Source of the DNA: Acorus gramineus
Taxonomy: Eukaryota > Streptophyta > Magnoliopsida > Acorales > Acoraceae
DNA: 64,000 nucleotides
NCBI GenBank assembly: GCA_030737835.1
Contig: JAUJYN010000013.1
Span: 3,591,570 to 3,655,569, forward strand
Direction: 5' to 3'
A program made the translations under genes and the position numbers. Under the pieces are notes generated by a model. That model did not search any database. It saw nothing but the letters and a program-made list of their open reading frames with translations, and had not been told where the DNA came from. Below are positions 46,054 through 57,121 of this stretch, piece by piece (positions within the stretch are counted from its first letter, which is position 1; every line of letters begins with the position of its first letter).

Positions 46054-46872
46054 TGTGGAGGTAAAAATCTTCACTGCGACATGTGTCATGTTAGAGCTGA
46101 TGTGTCATACCAAGACGGATATCGGCCGCCTGTGGGACCCGCGAATTTGAATCCGAATCTTTAGCCATGATGACGCTCCCAAATGTGTCGGCACGTCTAA
46201 ATCAAGGGTTTAGGCGGACAGTCTTGCAAAAGGATACCACCGTGATTAGTCTAAGGCACGACCAGACAAGAGGTCTGGTCGGACGACCTTACTCCTCGAA
46301 GATTAGCAGTTTAAGGCACGACTAGACAAGGGGTCTGGTCGGGCGACCTTACTCCTCGGGGATGAGCAGTCTAAGGCACGATCAGACACAAGGTGTGGTC
46401 GGTTGACCTTACTCCTTGCAGACATACTATGAATCCTACAGGCTAGTATATCAAGAGACCCCAAGCAGAATGGAGAAACGGTCAGAAGACCACTAACGCC
46501 TGTAACTGTCAAGATTGACATTTAAGGCCCACTACTAGAAAAACATGGGTAATCAAGGGCCGACGTGGAGCATAAACACCGGGGACGTTTCCTTAGAAAA
46601 AATCCCATCAAACACTTAGTGGAAATGCAGTTACAAGGGTAAAAAAGGAACTACGTGTGACTTGATCCCCAAGGGGTACGTAGGCAGCCTATAAAGAGGT
46701 TGCGCGACAACAATCTAAAGGCACAGTCAAACATAGCCAGTCATTCATTGAGTCATTTCTACATACCTAGCCAGATAATCCCAGTAAAATACAACCAAAA
46801 AAGTTCATTTAGTCCAAGACCATTCTCCAAAAGATTCACAAATTTAATTGAAGGGGGAAAATATCCATCTCA
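46054..46872 (+). repeat. 5' LTR of Tat element
   Basis: 819 bp, TG..CA. Contains three 60-bp tandem units (46247-46426), each with the hairpin CCAGACAAGAGGTCTGG or a variant. Confidence 0.9.
46247..46426 (+). repeat. Three 60-bp tandem units in the 5' LTR
   Basis: Units start at 46247, 46307 and 46367, each AGTCTAAGGCACGA.., GGTCTGGTCGG.., CCTTACTCCTCG. The same three units are at 50957, 51017 and 51077 in the 3' LTR. Confidence 0.9.
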
Positions 46873-46875
46873 ATT

Positions 46876-46891
46876 TGGCGCCGTCTGTGGG
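46876..46891 (+). promoter_or_regulatory. Primer-binding site of Tat element
   Basis: TGGCGCCGTCTGTGGG three bases after the 5' LTR, the form common in plant Tat elements. Confidence 0.75.
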
Positions 46892-46919
46892 AAACTGAAA
46901 TAAAAAGCTAGTGTCCGCA

Positions 46920-48150
46920 ATGTCAGATCCTAGTGACACCAATGCAGGAGGACGACAGGAAAGAGAAATTCTCCCATCCGATGCTGCTGCTGATGGCTCA
47001 CCGGGGACCCTGGTGAGTCAGGTCTAGGACCTCAGGTGGGCAATGGAGTCCACGCAAGAGATTCTATTTGCCCGTCTGTGGGGGTCAATGTAGCAAATGA
47101 TCAAAGCCTCGATGCAACAGTTCTATACGAACGCGCATCAACAACAGCCAGTTCAGGAGGGAGTTCGGCCACCACCTCCTGTACTACCCAACCCCCCAGC
47201 CCTCAATGCTGAAGGTTTAGAGGGGAGTACCTCTTCCTCCAATCAAAGGCAGTGATCCCGTCGGCGTTCACGCACTCCTCGAGCGGGTCGACGGCCTCAT
47301 GAAGAACAGAGGCGTGGGCGTTCACCTCATGGAGAACGCTCCGCCCGATGGGAGGCTTCACGGAGGCAAGCACACCAAGAGCAATCCACCTTACGTGAAG
47401 TATCGGAAGGACGACATCATGACTCTCCGCCTCACCAACAAACCGGGGGAGCAATCGTGCAGCCTCGCTCCACCTTGCGCTCTGAGGTACAGCGTGTTCC
47501 GAGTCAAGAGATGGTGGAGCACGCAATACGGGGATTCGCCTCCCTATTTTGTGCGGAGTTTCTCAGAGAACGACTTCTCTAAAAGTTCGTTCAACCCAAA
47601 TTCAAGCTTTACAACGGAACAACAGATCCCTACAATCATATCTTGGCATTCCGTCATTCGATGGCGTTGTATGAGCTCTATGATGGGCTTATGTGCTGCC
47701 TCTTCCCATCCAGCCTGGAAGGGGCTGCACTGACTTGGTTTCACCTCCTTCCGCTTGCGACAATCAGAACTTTTGAAGAGCTCGGCACCATATTTGCCTA
47801 GCACTTCATCTACAGCCGACAGAGGAAGAAGGATCTTGGCGATCTCATGAAGATCCAAATGCGGTCAAGGGAAACAATTCGGCAGTATGTCGATCGTTTT
47901 CGCATCTTGAAGTTCGAAGTAGAAGACTGCAATGAGGGTGCTGCAATAATGGCTTTTCAGAACGGCCTGCCATCCGGGAATGGCCTCAAGGAGTCGCTTA
48001 TCAAACACACTCCCTCCAACTTACGGGATTCAATGGGGCATGCTGAAAAGTATGCCAAGGTGGAAGAAGAATCCAAGACCCTTAAGCAGTCGGTGGCTGC
48101 TCCCCGGCCTTTGCCTACGGCCACCACCTCTTCACCAACAACAAGACGCC
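46920..48150 (+). pseudogene. Tat gag, broken
   Basis: Gag starts MSDPSDTNAGGRQ at 46920 and has several in-frame stops and at least one frame change. The capsid domain is recognisable near 47600-47990: AFRHSMALYELYDGLMCCLF, EGAALTWFHLLP, then RETIRQYVDRFRILKFEVED. The end runs directly into reverse transcriptase in another frame near 48150, so the gag C-terminus and the whole protease are missing. Confidence 0.75.
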
Positions 48151-49640
48151 CGCACCGTGGTGGTACCCAAGAAGAACAAGAAGTGGCGGGTTTGCGTGGA
48201 CTTCACCGACCTGAACAGCGCATGTCCGAAGGACAGCTTCCCACTTCCGAAGATCGATCAGCTGGTGGACTCCTCATCGGGTAACGAACTAATGAGTTTC
48301 ATGGATGCTTATTCAAGCTATCACCAGATCCCGATGCATGAGCCCGACCAGGAGAAAACGGCGTTCATAACTCCTACCGGCATTTATTGCTATAAAGTAA
48401 TGCCGTTTGGATTAAAGAACGCTGGGGCAACTTATTAGAGGCTGGTGACTAAGGTTTTCCAACACCAGATCGGCAAGACTGTGGAAGTCTACATCGATGA
48501 CATGATGGTCAAAAGCGAGCGCCTAGTTGACCACATGACCCACTTTGAGGAAGTCTTTGCTGTGTTGCATAAGTACCGCCTTAAACTGAACGCGACGAAA
48601 TGCTCTTTCAAAGTCACCTCGGGCAAGTTTTTGGGGTATCTGATGACACATCGAGGAATCGAAGCCAATCCTGATCAGATCAAGGCAAAAATGGAGATGG
48701 AGCCTCCATGAAACAAAAAGGAGGTGCAGAAACTAGCAGGGAGGTTGGCCGCTCTCAATCAATTCATCTCCAGAGCCACCGATCGATGCCAGTCGTTCTT
48801 CCAACAGTTGTGAAAAGCTCAGAGGTTCGAATGGACGCCAAAATGCCAAAAAGCGTTCGAGGAAATAAAAAAGTACCTTAGCACGCCATCACTTCTGGTA
48901 AGCCCTTCCTTAGGAGATATCCTGCTCCTTTACATTGCAGCCTCCGATCATGTTGTTAGCTCCGTGCTACTGAAAGACATCGATCGGGGGCAAAGGGAAA
49001 TTTACTATTCAAGTAAGGCGCTCAACGGGGTAGAAACCAGGTATTCCCATATAAAAAAACTTGCGTTTGCATTGCTCATTTCTGCCTGGAAGCTGCGCCA
49101 TTACTTTCAAGCCTATACGATCCATGTCATCACTGACTCGCCTCTCAAAACTGTGTTGCGGAAGGCGGAGGCCGCAGGACGGTTGCTTAAATGGGCCGTG
49201 AAACTTTCAGCCTTTGATATCCACTACCAGCCCAAGAACGCAATCAAAGGACAAGTGGTCGAAGACATTATCGCCGACCTTACACCTGCAGAGCTACAGG
49301 TCTGCGCTGTCTCCGACTATAGACCAATTTCTTGGACTCTCCATGTCGATGGGGCGTCCAATCGAAGAGGGTCAGGAGTGGGGCTGATCTTGCACAGTGA
49401 AGACGGATTCCTGTTTGAGCACGCAATCAAGCTTGGGTTCAAGGGTTCTAACGATGAAGCTGAATACGAGGCTCTCATCGCGGGCTTGGAATTCACAGTA
49501 GATCTCGCCGTCCATAAATTGGCGATCTACAGCGACTCTCATCTCGTGGTATGTCAGAGCACTAGATAATATCAGACAAACGACGATCGTATGGTGGCCT
49601 ACCTGGGCTACGCACGTATTGTGCTCACACAAATCGGTGA
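48151..49640 (+). pseudogene. Tat reverse transcriptase and dual RNase H, broken
   Basis: Reverse transcriptase motifs are clear: VPKKNKKWRVCVDFTDLNSA, FPLPKIDQLVD, then MDAYSSYHQIPM and the active site YIDDMM (48490-48507). A first RNase H follows (AFEEIKKYLSTPSLL; YYSSKALNGVETRYS). After a connector comes a second, archaeal-type RNase H from about 49336: LHVDGASNRRGSGVGLIL, NDEAEYEALIAGL and YSDSHLV. Four stops interrupt it (48436, 48709, 48811, 49567). The dual RNase H places it in the Tat clade. Integrase is not found downstream. Confidence 0.85.
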
Positions 49641-50031
49641 TTGCGAAAATCCTTTTCCTCCAACTCTTGTGCCCTGGCGATCTAATCAAATTTCACTACA
49701 GATGGGTTATGATTTTCTTGATTCTTTAGTTAGCCCAAAACACTAAAACGATCGTCCTCTTGCTGCACTATCAATTTACGTTTCTCACCGCTTGTCGCCT
49801 ATATGAAACTAAACACGTCACTTTTTAAATGTGATTCTGTTATGTTCCAAGCAACAATGTGCGTGCTCCAGATCATCTATGAGCAAACAAGATTCGTTAG
49901 CTGTGATGAGGAAGACTGAAGAGGCATAAAAGTTCTATGATTTATGTGCTCACCCAATTTCACCGGACGGAGGCAACATGGCACCCTAGGCTCTTCACCC
50001 GGAATAGGGGCAGGAAGCAACCAAGGACCAC

Positions 50032-50439
50032 TCAACTGCACGAGGCATTCTTCCCGCCATCCACTGTCAGAAGAAGGAAGCCTTTCCACAAGAGGAACAA
50101 CATCGGGCCTCGCTCACAAATAGTATGTTCTGACTTCCTCAAGTCGTAAAGGTGGTAGATGTCATCTACCCCGACCTGAAGCTGCAACTTGCGGTTGATC
50201 GTCACGACACACATCAAAACCCTTAACAGGTTGGGGGAGCATTGTGTCGGATGGAGGAGGACAGAGTCAAAGAAAAAGGTGGGGATCTCATCCTTAGACA
50301 ACTCATCGATCGTGAAGTCGGGGGAGATGCCCAATTCTTTGTGGAGGGCTGCGGTAATAGCGGTTTTCTCCATGAAAGATGGCAAGGGAATTTTCAGAGA
50401 GCAGAGGAAGGAGGCGAGGTGGGAGAAAGTACTTCCCAC
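50032..50439 (-). CDS. Antisense frame of the Tat element
   Basis: An uninterrupted 135-codon frame on the strand opposite to pol, near the 3' LTR. It reads PLPSFMEKTAITAALHKELG, then SPNLLRVLMCVVTINRKLQL and VDDIYHLYDLRK. This pattern resembles the antisense proteins found in some plant Tat elements (Grande type) and the Pfam entry called putative gypsy-type transposon. Similarity is judged by eye. It may be the remaining part of a longer frame, since the upstream part is not open. Confidence 0.4.
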   Translation of the reverse strand: MGSTFSHLASFLCSLKIPLPSFMEKTAITAALHKELGISPDFTIDELSKDEIPTFFFDSVLLHPTQCSPNLLRVLMCVVTINRKLQLQVGVDDIYHLYDLRKSEHTICERGPMLFLLWKGFLLLTVDGGKNASCS

Positions 50440-50762
50440 TCAACCTTTAAATGTAGACGGGGCGACACTTTGAGAATATGGCAGCACTTATTCGTTGCAG
50501 ACATCGAGGAGTAATCAATGCCAATAAAATGGGTTTTCACAAAATCCAAAGAGTTGCTGACGTTTTGATTTTCCAAACACCTTTAGAGGTCACGCGCCAT
50601 CAAGGCTGGCGTGGCAAATCGGCCGTCAAATCCTGAAGGGATCAGAGAATCCCGAGGAGGCAGGCGACTAAATCTTTGACCCCCCGAAAGGTATGAAGGC
50701 GAGGTGATTTTTCATGATCCCCTGCTCTCTCGACAAGTCAAAAGAACAGGAGAGGGGGCATC

Positions 50763-51571
50763 TATAGAGGTAAAAATCTTCACCGCGACACGTGTCATGT
50801 CAGGGCTGACGTGTCACACCAAGACGGATATGGGCCGCCTGTGGGACCCGCGAATCTGAATCCAAATTTTTAGCCATGATGACGCTCCCGAATGTGTCAG
50901 CGCGTCTAAATCCAGGGTTTAGGCGGATTGTCTTGCAAAAGAATACCACCGCGAGTAGTCTAAGGCATGACCAGACAAGAGGTCTGGTCGGGCGAACTTA
51001 CTCCTCGAAGACGAGCAGTCTAAGGCATGACCAGACAAGAGGTCTGGTCGGGCGACCTTACTCCTCGGGGATGATCAGTCTAAGGCACGACCAGACACGA
51101 GGTCTAGTCGGTCGACCTTACTCCTCGCAGAGATATTATGAATTCTACGGGTGAGCATATCAGGAGACCTCGAGTAGAATAGAGAATAGAGAACGCCTGT
51201 AACTGCAAAGATTGACATTTAAAGCCCACCACCAGCAAAACGTGGGTAATCAAGGGTCGATGTGGAGCATAAACACTAGGGACGTTTCCCTGAAAAAAAA
51301 AGCCCATTAAATACTTAGTGGCAAGGCAGTTACAAGGGTAAAAAAGGAACTACGTGTGACTTAATCCTCAAGGGATACGTAGACAGCCTATAAAGAGATC
51401 ATGCGACAGCACTCTAAAGGCACAGTCAAACATAGCCAGTCATTCATTGAGTCATTTCTACATACTTAGCCAAATAATCCCAGTAAAATACAACAAAAAA
51501 AGTTCATTTAGTCCAAGATCATTCTCCAAAAGATTCACAAATTTAGTTGAAGGGGGAAAATATCCATCTCA
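50763..51571 (+). repeat. 3' LTR of Tat element
   Basis: 809 bp. The first two bases are TA instead of TG. Otherwise close to the 5' LTR, with small deletions near 51185. Confidence 0.9.
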
Positions 51572-51576
51572 ATAGT

Positions 51577-52090
51577 GTAGTATATACTACTTTATCCTAG
51601 CGTATGAGTTGCAAAATAGGATGTAAAAACAGGTTGCGTGCATCAACGCTTTTAGCTAATATATCCATTAGAGATGCTCTTATATCATATAAATTGATTA
51701 ATCCAGTTGTATAAAATAAACTCCTTTGATTTCATTCCCTGGTCCGGTCAGAACGGCCAATTCTGGTCAAGCCGGACCCACAGGCCGGTTTCAAAAAAAC
51801 TGTGCTACCTGTTTTGAAGCTCAAATTCTGGTTGGTCAATGATATAATCTAGAGTCAAAGGTCCACAACACGGTTTGCCGTCCCCTGTAAATTAGTGTAC
51901 CAGGCAAGTACTTTCATATGAAAGCATTAACATTTAACAGTTCCTTGTCCCATTATTATCACTATAAATGCTCCTTCTATCCCACCACACAATCCATCAC
52001 TTCACTTGATCTTCCATCCAAAACTCTTCTTTCCCTTAATTTCCTGTTCATCACTTCAGTTTGTTCATAATTTTAACTGATAGTATATAC
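51577..52090. other. Promoter region of DUF538 gene 4
   Basis: Only about 510 bases separate the Tat element from the gene. A TATA box CTATAAAT is at 51962-51969, and GTCAA/TTGAC motifs occur at 51759, 51836 and 51855. The promoter is not visibly similar to that of gene 3 beyond short motifs. Confidence 0.5.
51962..51969 (+). promoter_or_regulatory. TATA box of DUF538 gene 4
   Basis: CTATAAAT about 120 bases upstream of the MASQ start; it predicts a leader of roughly 95 bases. Confidence 0.6.
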
Positions 52091-52516
52091 ATGGCATCTC
52101 AGGCCATAAACAACTACCGTATCGATGCAGAGGTCGTCCATGGAGACCTCCCATGCAAGAAGAGGATCACCGAGCTGCTCGAGGAGCTCTGCCTCCCAAA
52201 GGGTCTCTTCCCACTCGACGACATCGAGGAGTTTGGATACGATCGATCATCGGGATTCATGTGGCTGACACATACAAAGAAGAAGGACCATGTGTTCAAG
52301 AAGATCAAACAGACTGTATCCTATGCAACAAAGGTCACTGCCTTCATTGAGAATCGGAGGATGAAGAAGATGATTGGGGTGAAGACAAGGGAGATGCTTC
52401 TGTGGCTCACCATCACTGATGTCTACATAGAGGACCCTTTGTCGGGGAAGATCACGTTCAAGACCGGGACCGGTCTCTCCGAGAGCTTCCCCATTTCAGC
52501 TTTTGAGCTTGAGTAG
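52091..52516 (+). CDS. DUF538 protein (gene 4)
   Basis: A 141-residue single-exon DUF538 gene, tandem partner of gene 3. The MASQAI start at 52091 is chosen over an in-frame ATG ten codons earlier because it matches genes 2 and 3. Residues 17-141 are almost the same as in gene 3, with changes A27T, one Glu to Lys in YATKVTAF, one Glu to Asp and one Thr to Ile in FPISAF; residues 7-16 have diverged (NNYRIDAEVV). The nucleotide sequence of the body is nearly identical too, whereas the flanks are not. No signal peptide. AATAAA is present at about 52611. No functional assignment beyond the family is possible. Confidence 0.93.
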   Translation: MASQAINNYRIDAEVVHGDLPCKKRITELLEELCLPKGLFPLDDIEEFGYDRSSGFMWLTHTKKKDHVFKKIKQTVSYATKVTAFIENRRMKKMIGVKTREMLLWLTITDVYIEDPLSGKITFKTGTGLSESFPISAFELE

Positions 52517-52814
52517 AGGCTCTCTGTGGACTTGTGATGTATTGGGATTTGTTGTTGTGTTGTTACTTGGTTGTGTTGTATGGATTATTGTAATCAATTG
52601 TTATTTGTGTAATAAAAAGATGATTATTATTTGCTTCTTATTTTGATAATTTGATATACCCATCAAAAATTTGTTATAAGCTTATAACAATTCATATTAC
52701 GAATAAGAAAGATTGTCTTTATATATGTTTTTCAAGTTTTGGTAGGAGGTACCCATTTTTAGTAAGATGATTTAAGTTCGAGTCTTGCCGTCCAAGATTT
52801 GATCAAGAGAAAAA

Positions 52815-53960
52815 AAAAATAAGGAAATTTTTCAAATTAACCTTAATTATATAATTAATTTGGAAAGTAACATTTCTCAAAAATTATTTGCATAAGTGAC
52901 ACTCTACTTATTTTTTGTCCATTTGACCATGTCACATCAGCGCCACCTCACTCCTTTGAATTTTTTTTTTAATGGTCATCTCAAAATATTTATAGCAGCA
53001 ATAATGGCATACGCCAAACAGATTTTTTTTAAGGGTTTTTTGTGCATGTATACCATTAAAAAATATGATATTTATTTTTTTACCATCACAAATAGATTAT
53101 TTGAAAAAAAAAATACCATGTTTTTCAATGGTATACATGCAAATTTAATGACTATTTTTCGTCTTCCATGTGTCCACATAATCAAGGATGATTTTATGAT
53201 GTAATGAATAATGTCGAGTATGATCTAGGGGTGTAAATACATATATGATGTGAAATATTTTTGTTTTCAAATGGTTGATATCAAACTTTTTTTTTTTTGA
53301 AATAGAATACAAATAGGAGTATTCAGATACTCAATTTTCAAATATTCCCCTCTAATTTAGAGGACCAACTCAATTTTTGAGTTTTCCGATTTATTTTAAA
53401 ATAATATTTATGCATTAAATTTGCATACATAAATTTCACTAAATAAATATAATTATTACGGGATAAACCCCCAAGAAATTTTCTAAAATTTTAAAATAGC
53501 AAATCAGCCATTCTCTAATTAAAATTTTACCCAAAAAAAATATTTAACAATTTTGAAACCCAAATTGGCCACTATACCGTTATATCTATATGTTTTGTTC
53601 CAAAAAATCTTATTTGAGTTTTTTTTCAAAAACATTTAAGTAAACAAAAAAAAAGAAGTGATCCTTGATGATGAAGAGAATGAAATGTAGAATATTTTAA
53701 ATTAATTTGAAAGATAAAAAGAATTTAATGAATAGTTAATGGCATGAGACCCATATGCATAACTCATTATGTTTTTCTTTTTGAACGATGATGGTCCTTA
53801 AATAAAGAAAAAGTAAAATCGTGAGGTGACGCTGATGTGGTATGGTCAAATGGTCAGAAAAATGGTAGAGGGTCAATTATACAAATAATTTGTTTAGAAA
53901 GTTTATTTTTAACACTAATTATTTAATTAAGGTTCATTTGAAAAATGTCCCATAAAATAC
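52815..53960. mobile_element. 1.1-kb element with 140-bp inverted repeats
   Basis: Left 52820-52955 and right 53818-53957 are inverted copies: TTTTTCAAATTAACCTTAAT, TTTGACCATGTCACATCAGC and CACCTCAC on the left return from the right with few changes. The interior has no protein signal. It lies 300 bases downstream of DUF538 gene 4. Long TIRs suggest a Mutator-like type, but the target duplication is masked by A-rich flanks. Confidence 0.75.
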
Positions 53961-54031
53961 TGATAATAAAAAAAAATTATGATATGTTTTTGTTTTACTA
54001 TCATATTATCATGTTTTAGTGACTCTCTTTA

Positions 54032-54312
54032 TAAGGCAATTGGCATAAATGACACTCATAAATTAAATATTAGTAGAAATAGCATCAGTGATCGAATATT
54101 TGTAAAAAGTAACACTGGTCAATGTTGATTTTTTTGTTTTTAACACTAGAGGTGTCGATGCGCTTTATATATACGACGCCTCCAGTATAAAATTCAATGT
54201 AAAAAAAAAAAAATTAACGTAAACCGATGTTAATTTTTAAAAATATTTTTTCAGTGTTATTTTTGTTAATATTGATTTAAACAGTATTATTTATATCAAT
54301 TGCCCCTCATTT
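54032..54312. mobile_element. 280-bp foldback element
   Basis: Ends GGCAATTGGCATAAATGACA on the left and GGGGCAATTGATATAAATAA from the right. Inside, GAGGTGTCGATGCGC and GACGCCTCCAGT pair near the centre. Confidence 0.65.
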
Positions 54313-54696
54313 GTAGACATGTGTCACTTAAATATCATATGCGGTGACAAGCCTCTAATAAAACGTCATGAAATATCAAAGATGTTATTTTTTAATAATT
54401 ACCGTCATTTATAAATCATATATCCTGCATCATCACTACTAATCATGGTGTTGAACTGACCTGCATGCAGACATCATCGCAAGGTATCAGCAAGCAATGG
54501 GTCACTCCACCATATCTCCACCAAATGTTTGGGATGAACTCAGAAATGCAATGGAAAAATGCAATTGGTATACCAAGTACACGATTCTATGACTAAATTA
54601 TTTATAAGTTTCTCAAGAGTTATAGTGATTATTATTTTTTTTTTTTATCATTGGTGAGTATATGATAACAGAAGAATTTTTAGAAAAAGATAAATA
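54313..54696. other. AT-rich intergenic stretch
   Basis: Nothing recognised apart from low-complexity sequence. Confidence 0.4.
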
Positions 54697-55230
54697 CATT
54701 TTTATAATCAAAATGACTAAATCAGATTTTTCATATTTTGTAGGGACTTATTTGAATGTATTTATTAAAACAATTTAACTCATGGACTAAATCCATTAAC
54801 CATACATATTTTATAAGGACCCTTTTTTTATCATTTGGCCGTTAATTAAATAATATTTCTTTTTGCATTTTTTTTTGAGAAATGTGAGCATCTTCATTTC
54901 AATTCAAAATCAAAATAGAAGATATTCGAATAGGAGATATAAATAAAAGAGAGTACAACATAAACATAAATGAAATATAGCAAAGAAAAGGGAGCAAGGG
55001 AGAAAGAGGAGCCAACTAAAATAGAAATGTTATATTCAATCTATTTTACAATTCAAAACACATACAACACATGTTTTTATTTATCTAAAATAATATATCT
55101 CTCGTCCCCAGTGATCATAACTCAATAGTTCTGGACTTACCTGTGTTAAGGTAGGTTTTGGATTCGAGTCTTGGCGCTAACTTATTCACCTATTTGTTGA
55201 CGATTATTCGAAAGAATTTTATGTGGGATC
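54697..55230 (+). repeat. Direct repeat D2, copy 2
   Basis: Partner of 31382-31925, same orientation. Includes a SINE-like head with GGATTCGAGTCTTGGCGCTA at about 55160. Confidence 0.8.
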
Positions 55231-55257
55231 GGGACAAACCGGGAGATAGAATACACG
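55098..55257 (+). mobile_element. SINE-like element, copy 2
   Basis: GTGATCATAACTCAATAGTT, then TTTTGGATTCGAGTCTTGGC (B-box-like) and GACGATTATTCGAAAGAATT. The 3' part is cut short by the neighbouring TIR element. Confidence 0.55.
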
Positions 55258-55605
55258 GTTAATTAGTTGGGGCATTTTTTTCAAACTAATCACGGTTAAT
55301 TAGTTAATTATCAAACTAATTATAGTTTTTTAAAATTTATCAAACTAATCATATGAGCCGGTTAAACTAGCCATGACAGTTTTTATTTTTTTACTCTACC
55401 CACTTAAAATGCCAATGGAAGTGGCGTTTTGTCACTTGTATTTTTTTTTTAACTTTTCTTTATAAAACGTCAACGCTTGACAATTTTTTAATACAAGATC
55501 CTTAAAAACACTACCCCTGTTTGCATTTTGTCACTTGTATTTTTTTTACTTTTCTTTGCAGGACGCCAATAGGAGTGACATTTTCAACACTTGATCATTT
55601 TTTTT

Positions 55606-55885
55606 AGGGCTTTTTAATTTTCAGTTCTTGTAAACATACCTATTTAGGGATCAATTCCTTACTTCTTCATATTTTGGTTTTAGTCCCAGATTTAAAGGAT
55701 ATGTTTCTTTTTAGTCCCTCTTAGGGACTAAAAATAAAACCAAATAATTTAGGGATAGGTCTCTCCTAGGGACTAAAAAGGAACATACCCTTTAAATCTG
55801 GGGACTAAAACTAAAATATGAAGAATTGAGGGATTGATCACTAAATCATATGGTTTATGGGGACTTAAAAATAAAAATCTATTTT
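55606..55885. repeat. Foldback MITE, family F1 copy B
   Basis: Same foldback as 3145-3428: TTAGGGATCAATTCCTTACT, CATATTTTGGTTTTAGTCCC and TTTTTAGTCCCTCTTAGGGA on the left, reversed on the right. Confidence 0.75.
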
Positions 55886-56635
55886 TTATGCTAAACCCTT
55901 AAAAATATCACTTTGGTTGGTGTGTTATTTATTGCGTGTGTAAAATGTCAACAGGAGGGACGTTTTCAATACTTGATAATTTTTTTTTGTGCAAGATCTT
56001 TAAAAACATAACTTTCCTTGGCGTTTTTTTTTTTCTTCATTGCAGTGGCGTTTTCTTCACTAGCAGCTGAAAATGTCAGAGAGGGAAAAAGTTAGAAGAT
56101 TTAACATTTGACAATTTAATTTTATTGATGTGATATTTCATTTGTATATATGGAGTATATCATTTGAAAGAATAATGTTTTATTTTGGTGAGTGGTTTGA
56201 ACTTTGAATGAAGTGTTTTATTTTAGCAAGTGGTTTGAATGAAATGTACGTTGATTGTGAAGCACAGCCACTGATATATGTGAACGAAATATTTGTTGCG
56301 TTTTTAGCTAAAAACGCTCCAGTAGTGTTTTCAGCTGTCAACGAATAAAACGTCACTGTCGTTGGCGTTTTTTTCTACAACAGGAAAAAATGCCAACGGC
56401 AGTGGCGTTTTTAAGGATCTTGTATAAAAAAAATGAGCAAGTGTTGAAAATGCCACTCCCGTTAGTGTTTTACAAAGAAAATTAAAAAAAATATTACAAG
56501 TGATAAAACGCCACCTCCGTTGGCATTTTAAGTGGGCATATTAACAAAAAAAAAACGCTAATGTAGTTGGTTTGACCGGGTCAAATGACTAGTTTGGTAA
56601 TTTTTTAAAAACCATGACTAGTTTTGTAATTAAGG

Positions 56636-57121
56636 CCTGGTTTGGCATTGGGATAAGAAATTAATTGGGTTAAATCATATGTTATCCCATGTGGCATAAG
56701 AAAAAAAAGGATAAAGCACGGATAATTGTCCGTATTTTGAGAAAAAAGTGAGGATATTTTGTTCTAGGTAAAAGGTGGAATAGATTTTATCCCCATTTTT
56801 AACCTCATTTTACAAAACATGGACAACATTTATGACTGTCATTTGCAAAAACACAAAAATAAAAAACTTTATAAAACCAAAACCAACAATATTAATGCCC
56901 CTTTAATAGAAATGGTAAACTTGGTATTTTTAAATCTTTGTTTGAAGTTATTCCATTTTTTCATCATGTGATCCAAATGCAAAGTTAAGTATAAGAACAC
57001 AAAAAAATAGGGATAACAAAATGTATTACCAAATGTAAATATGAATAAAAATAATGATATTTTTATCCTCATAAATTAGGCTAACTTATCTTAAATATTT
57101 ACCCCTTTACCAAACTAAGCC
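56636..57121. mobile_element. MITE, family F2 copy B
   Basis: Inserted in the right TIR of the long-TIR element. Ends AGGCCTGGTTTGG and, from the right, AGGCTTAGTTTGG, with AATT adjacent on both sides. Internal GGATAA/TTATCC motifs match 13705-14195 in the opposite direction. Confidence 0.7.

Larger units (their letters stand above)
46054..51571 (+). mobile_element. Ty3/gypsy Tat-lineage element
   Basis: 5.5 kb with perfect 5-bp duplications ATAGT (46049-46053 and 51572-51576). LTRs are at 46054-46872 and 50763-51571. A primer-binding site TGGCGCCGTCTGTGGG starts at 46876 and a purine tract AGGAGAGGGGGC precedes the 3' LTR. It keeps gag, reverse transcriptase and two RNase H domains, the second being typical of Tat elements. 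Protease is deleted, no integrase is recognised and several stops are present. An antisense frame lies at 50032-50439. It split DUF538 genes 3 and 4. Confidence 0.9.

Noticed and set aside
46247..46426. Possible CRISPR-like repeat array
   Set aside because: The units are contiguous 60-bp tandem repeats without spacers, in the LTR of a plant retrotransposon.
50876..51154. 92-codon frame with repeated RHDQTRGLVGR
   Set aside because: It is the translation of the 60-bp LTR repeats, not a protein gene.
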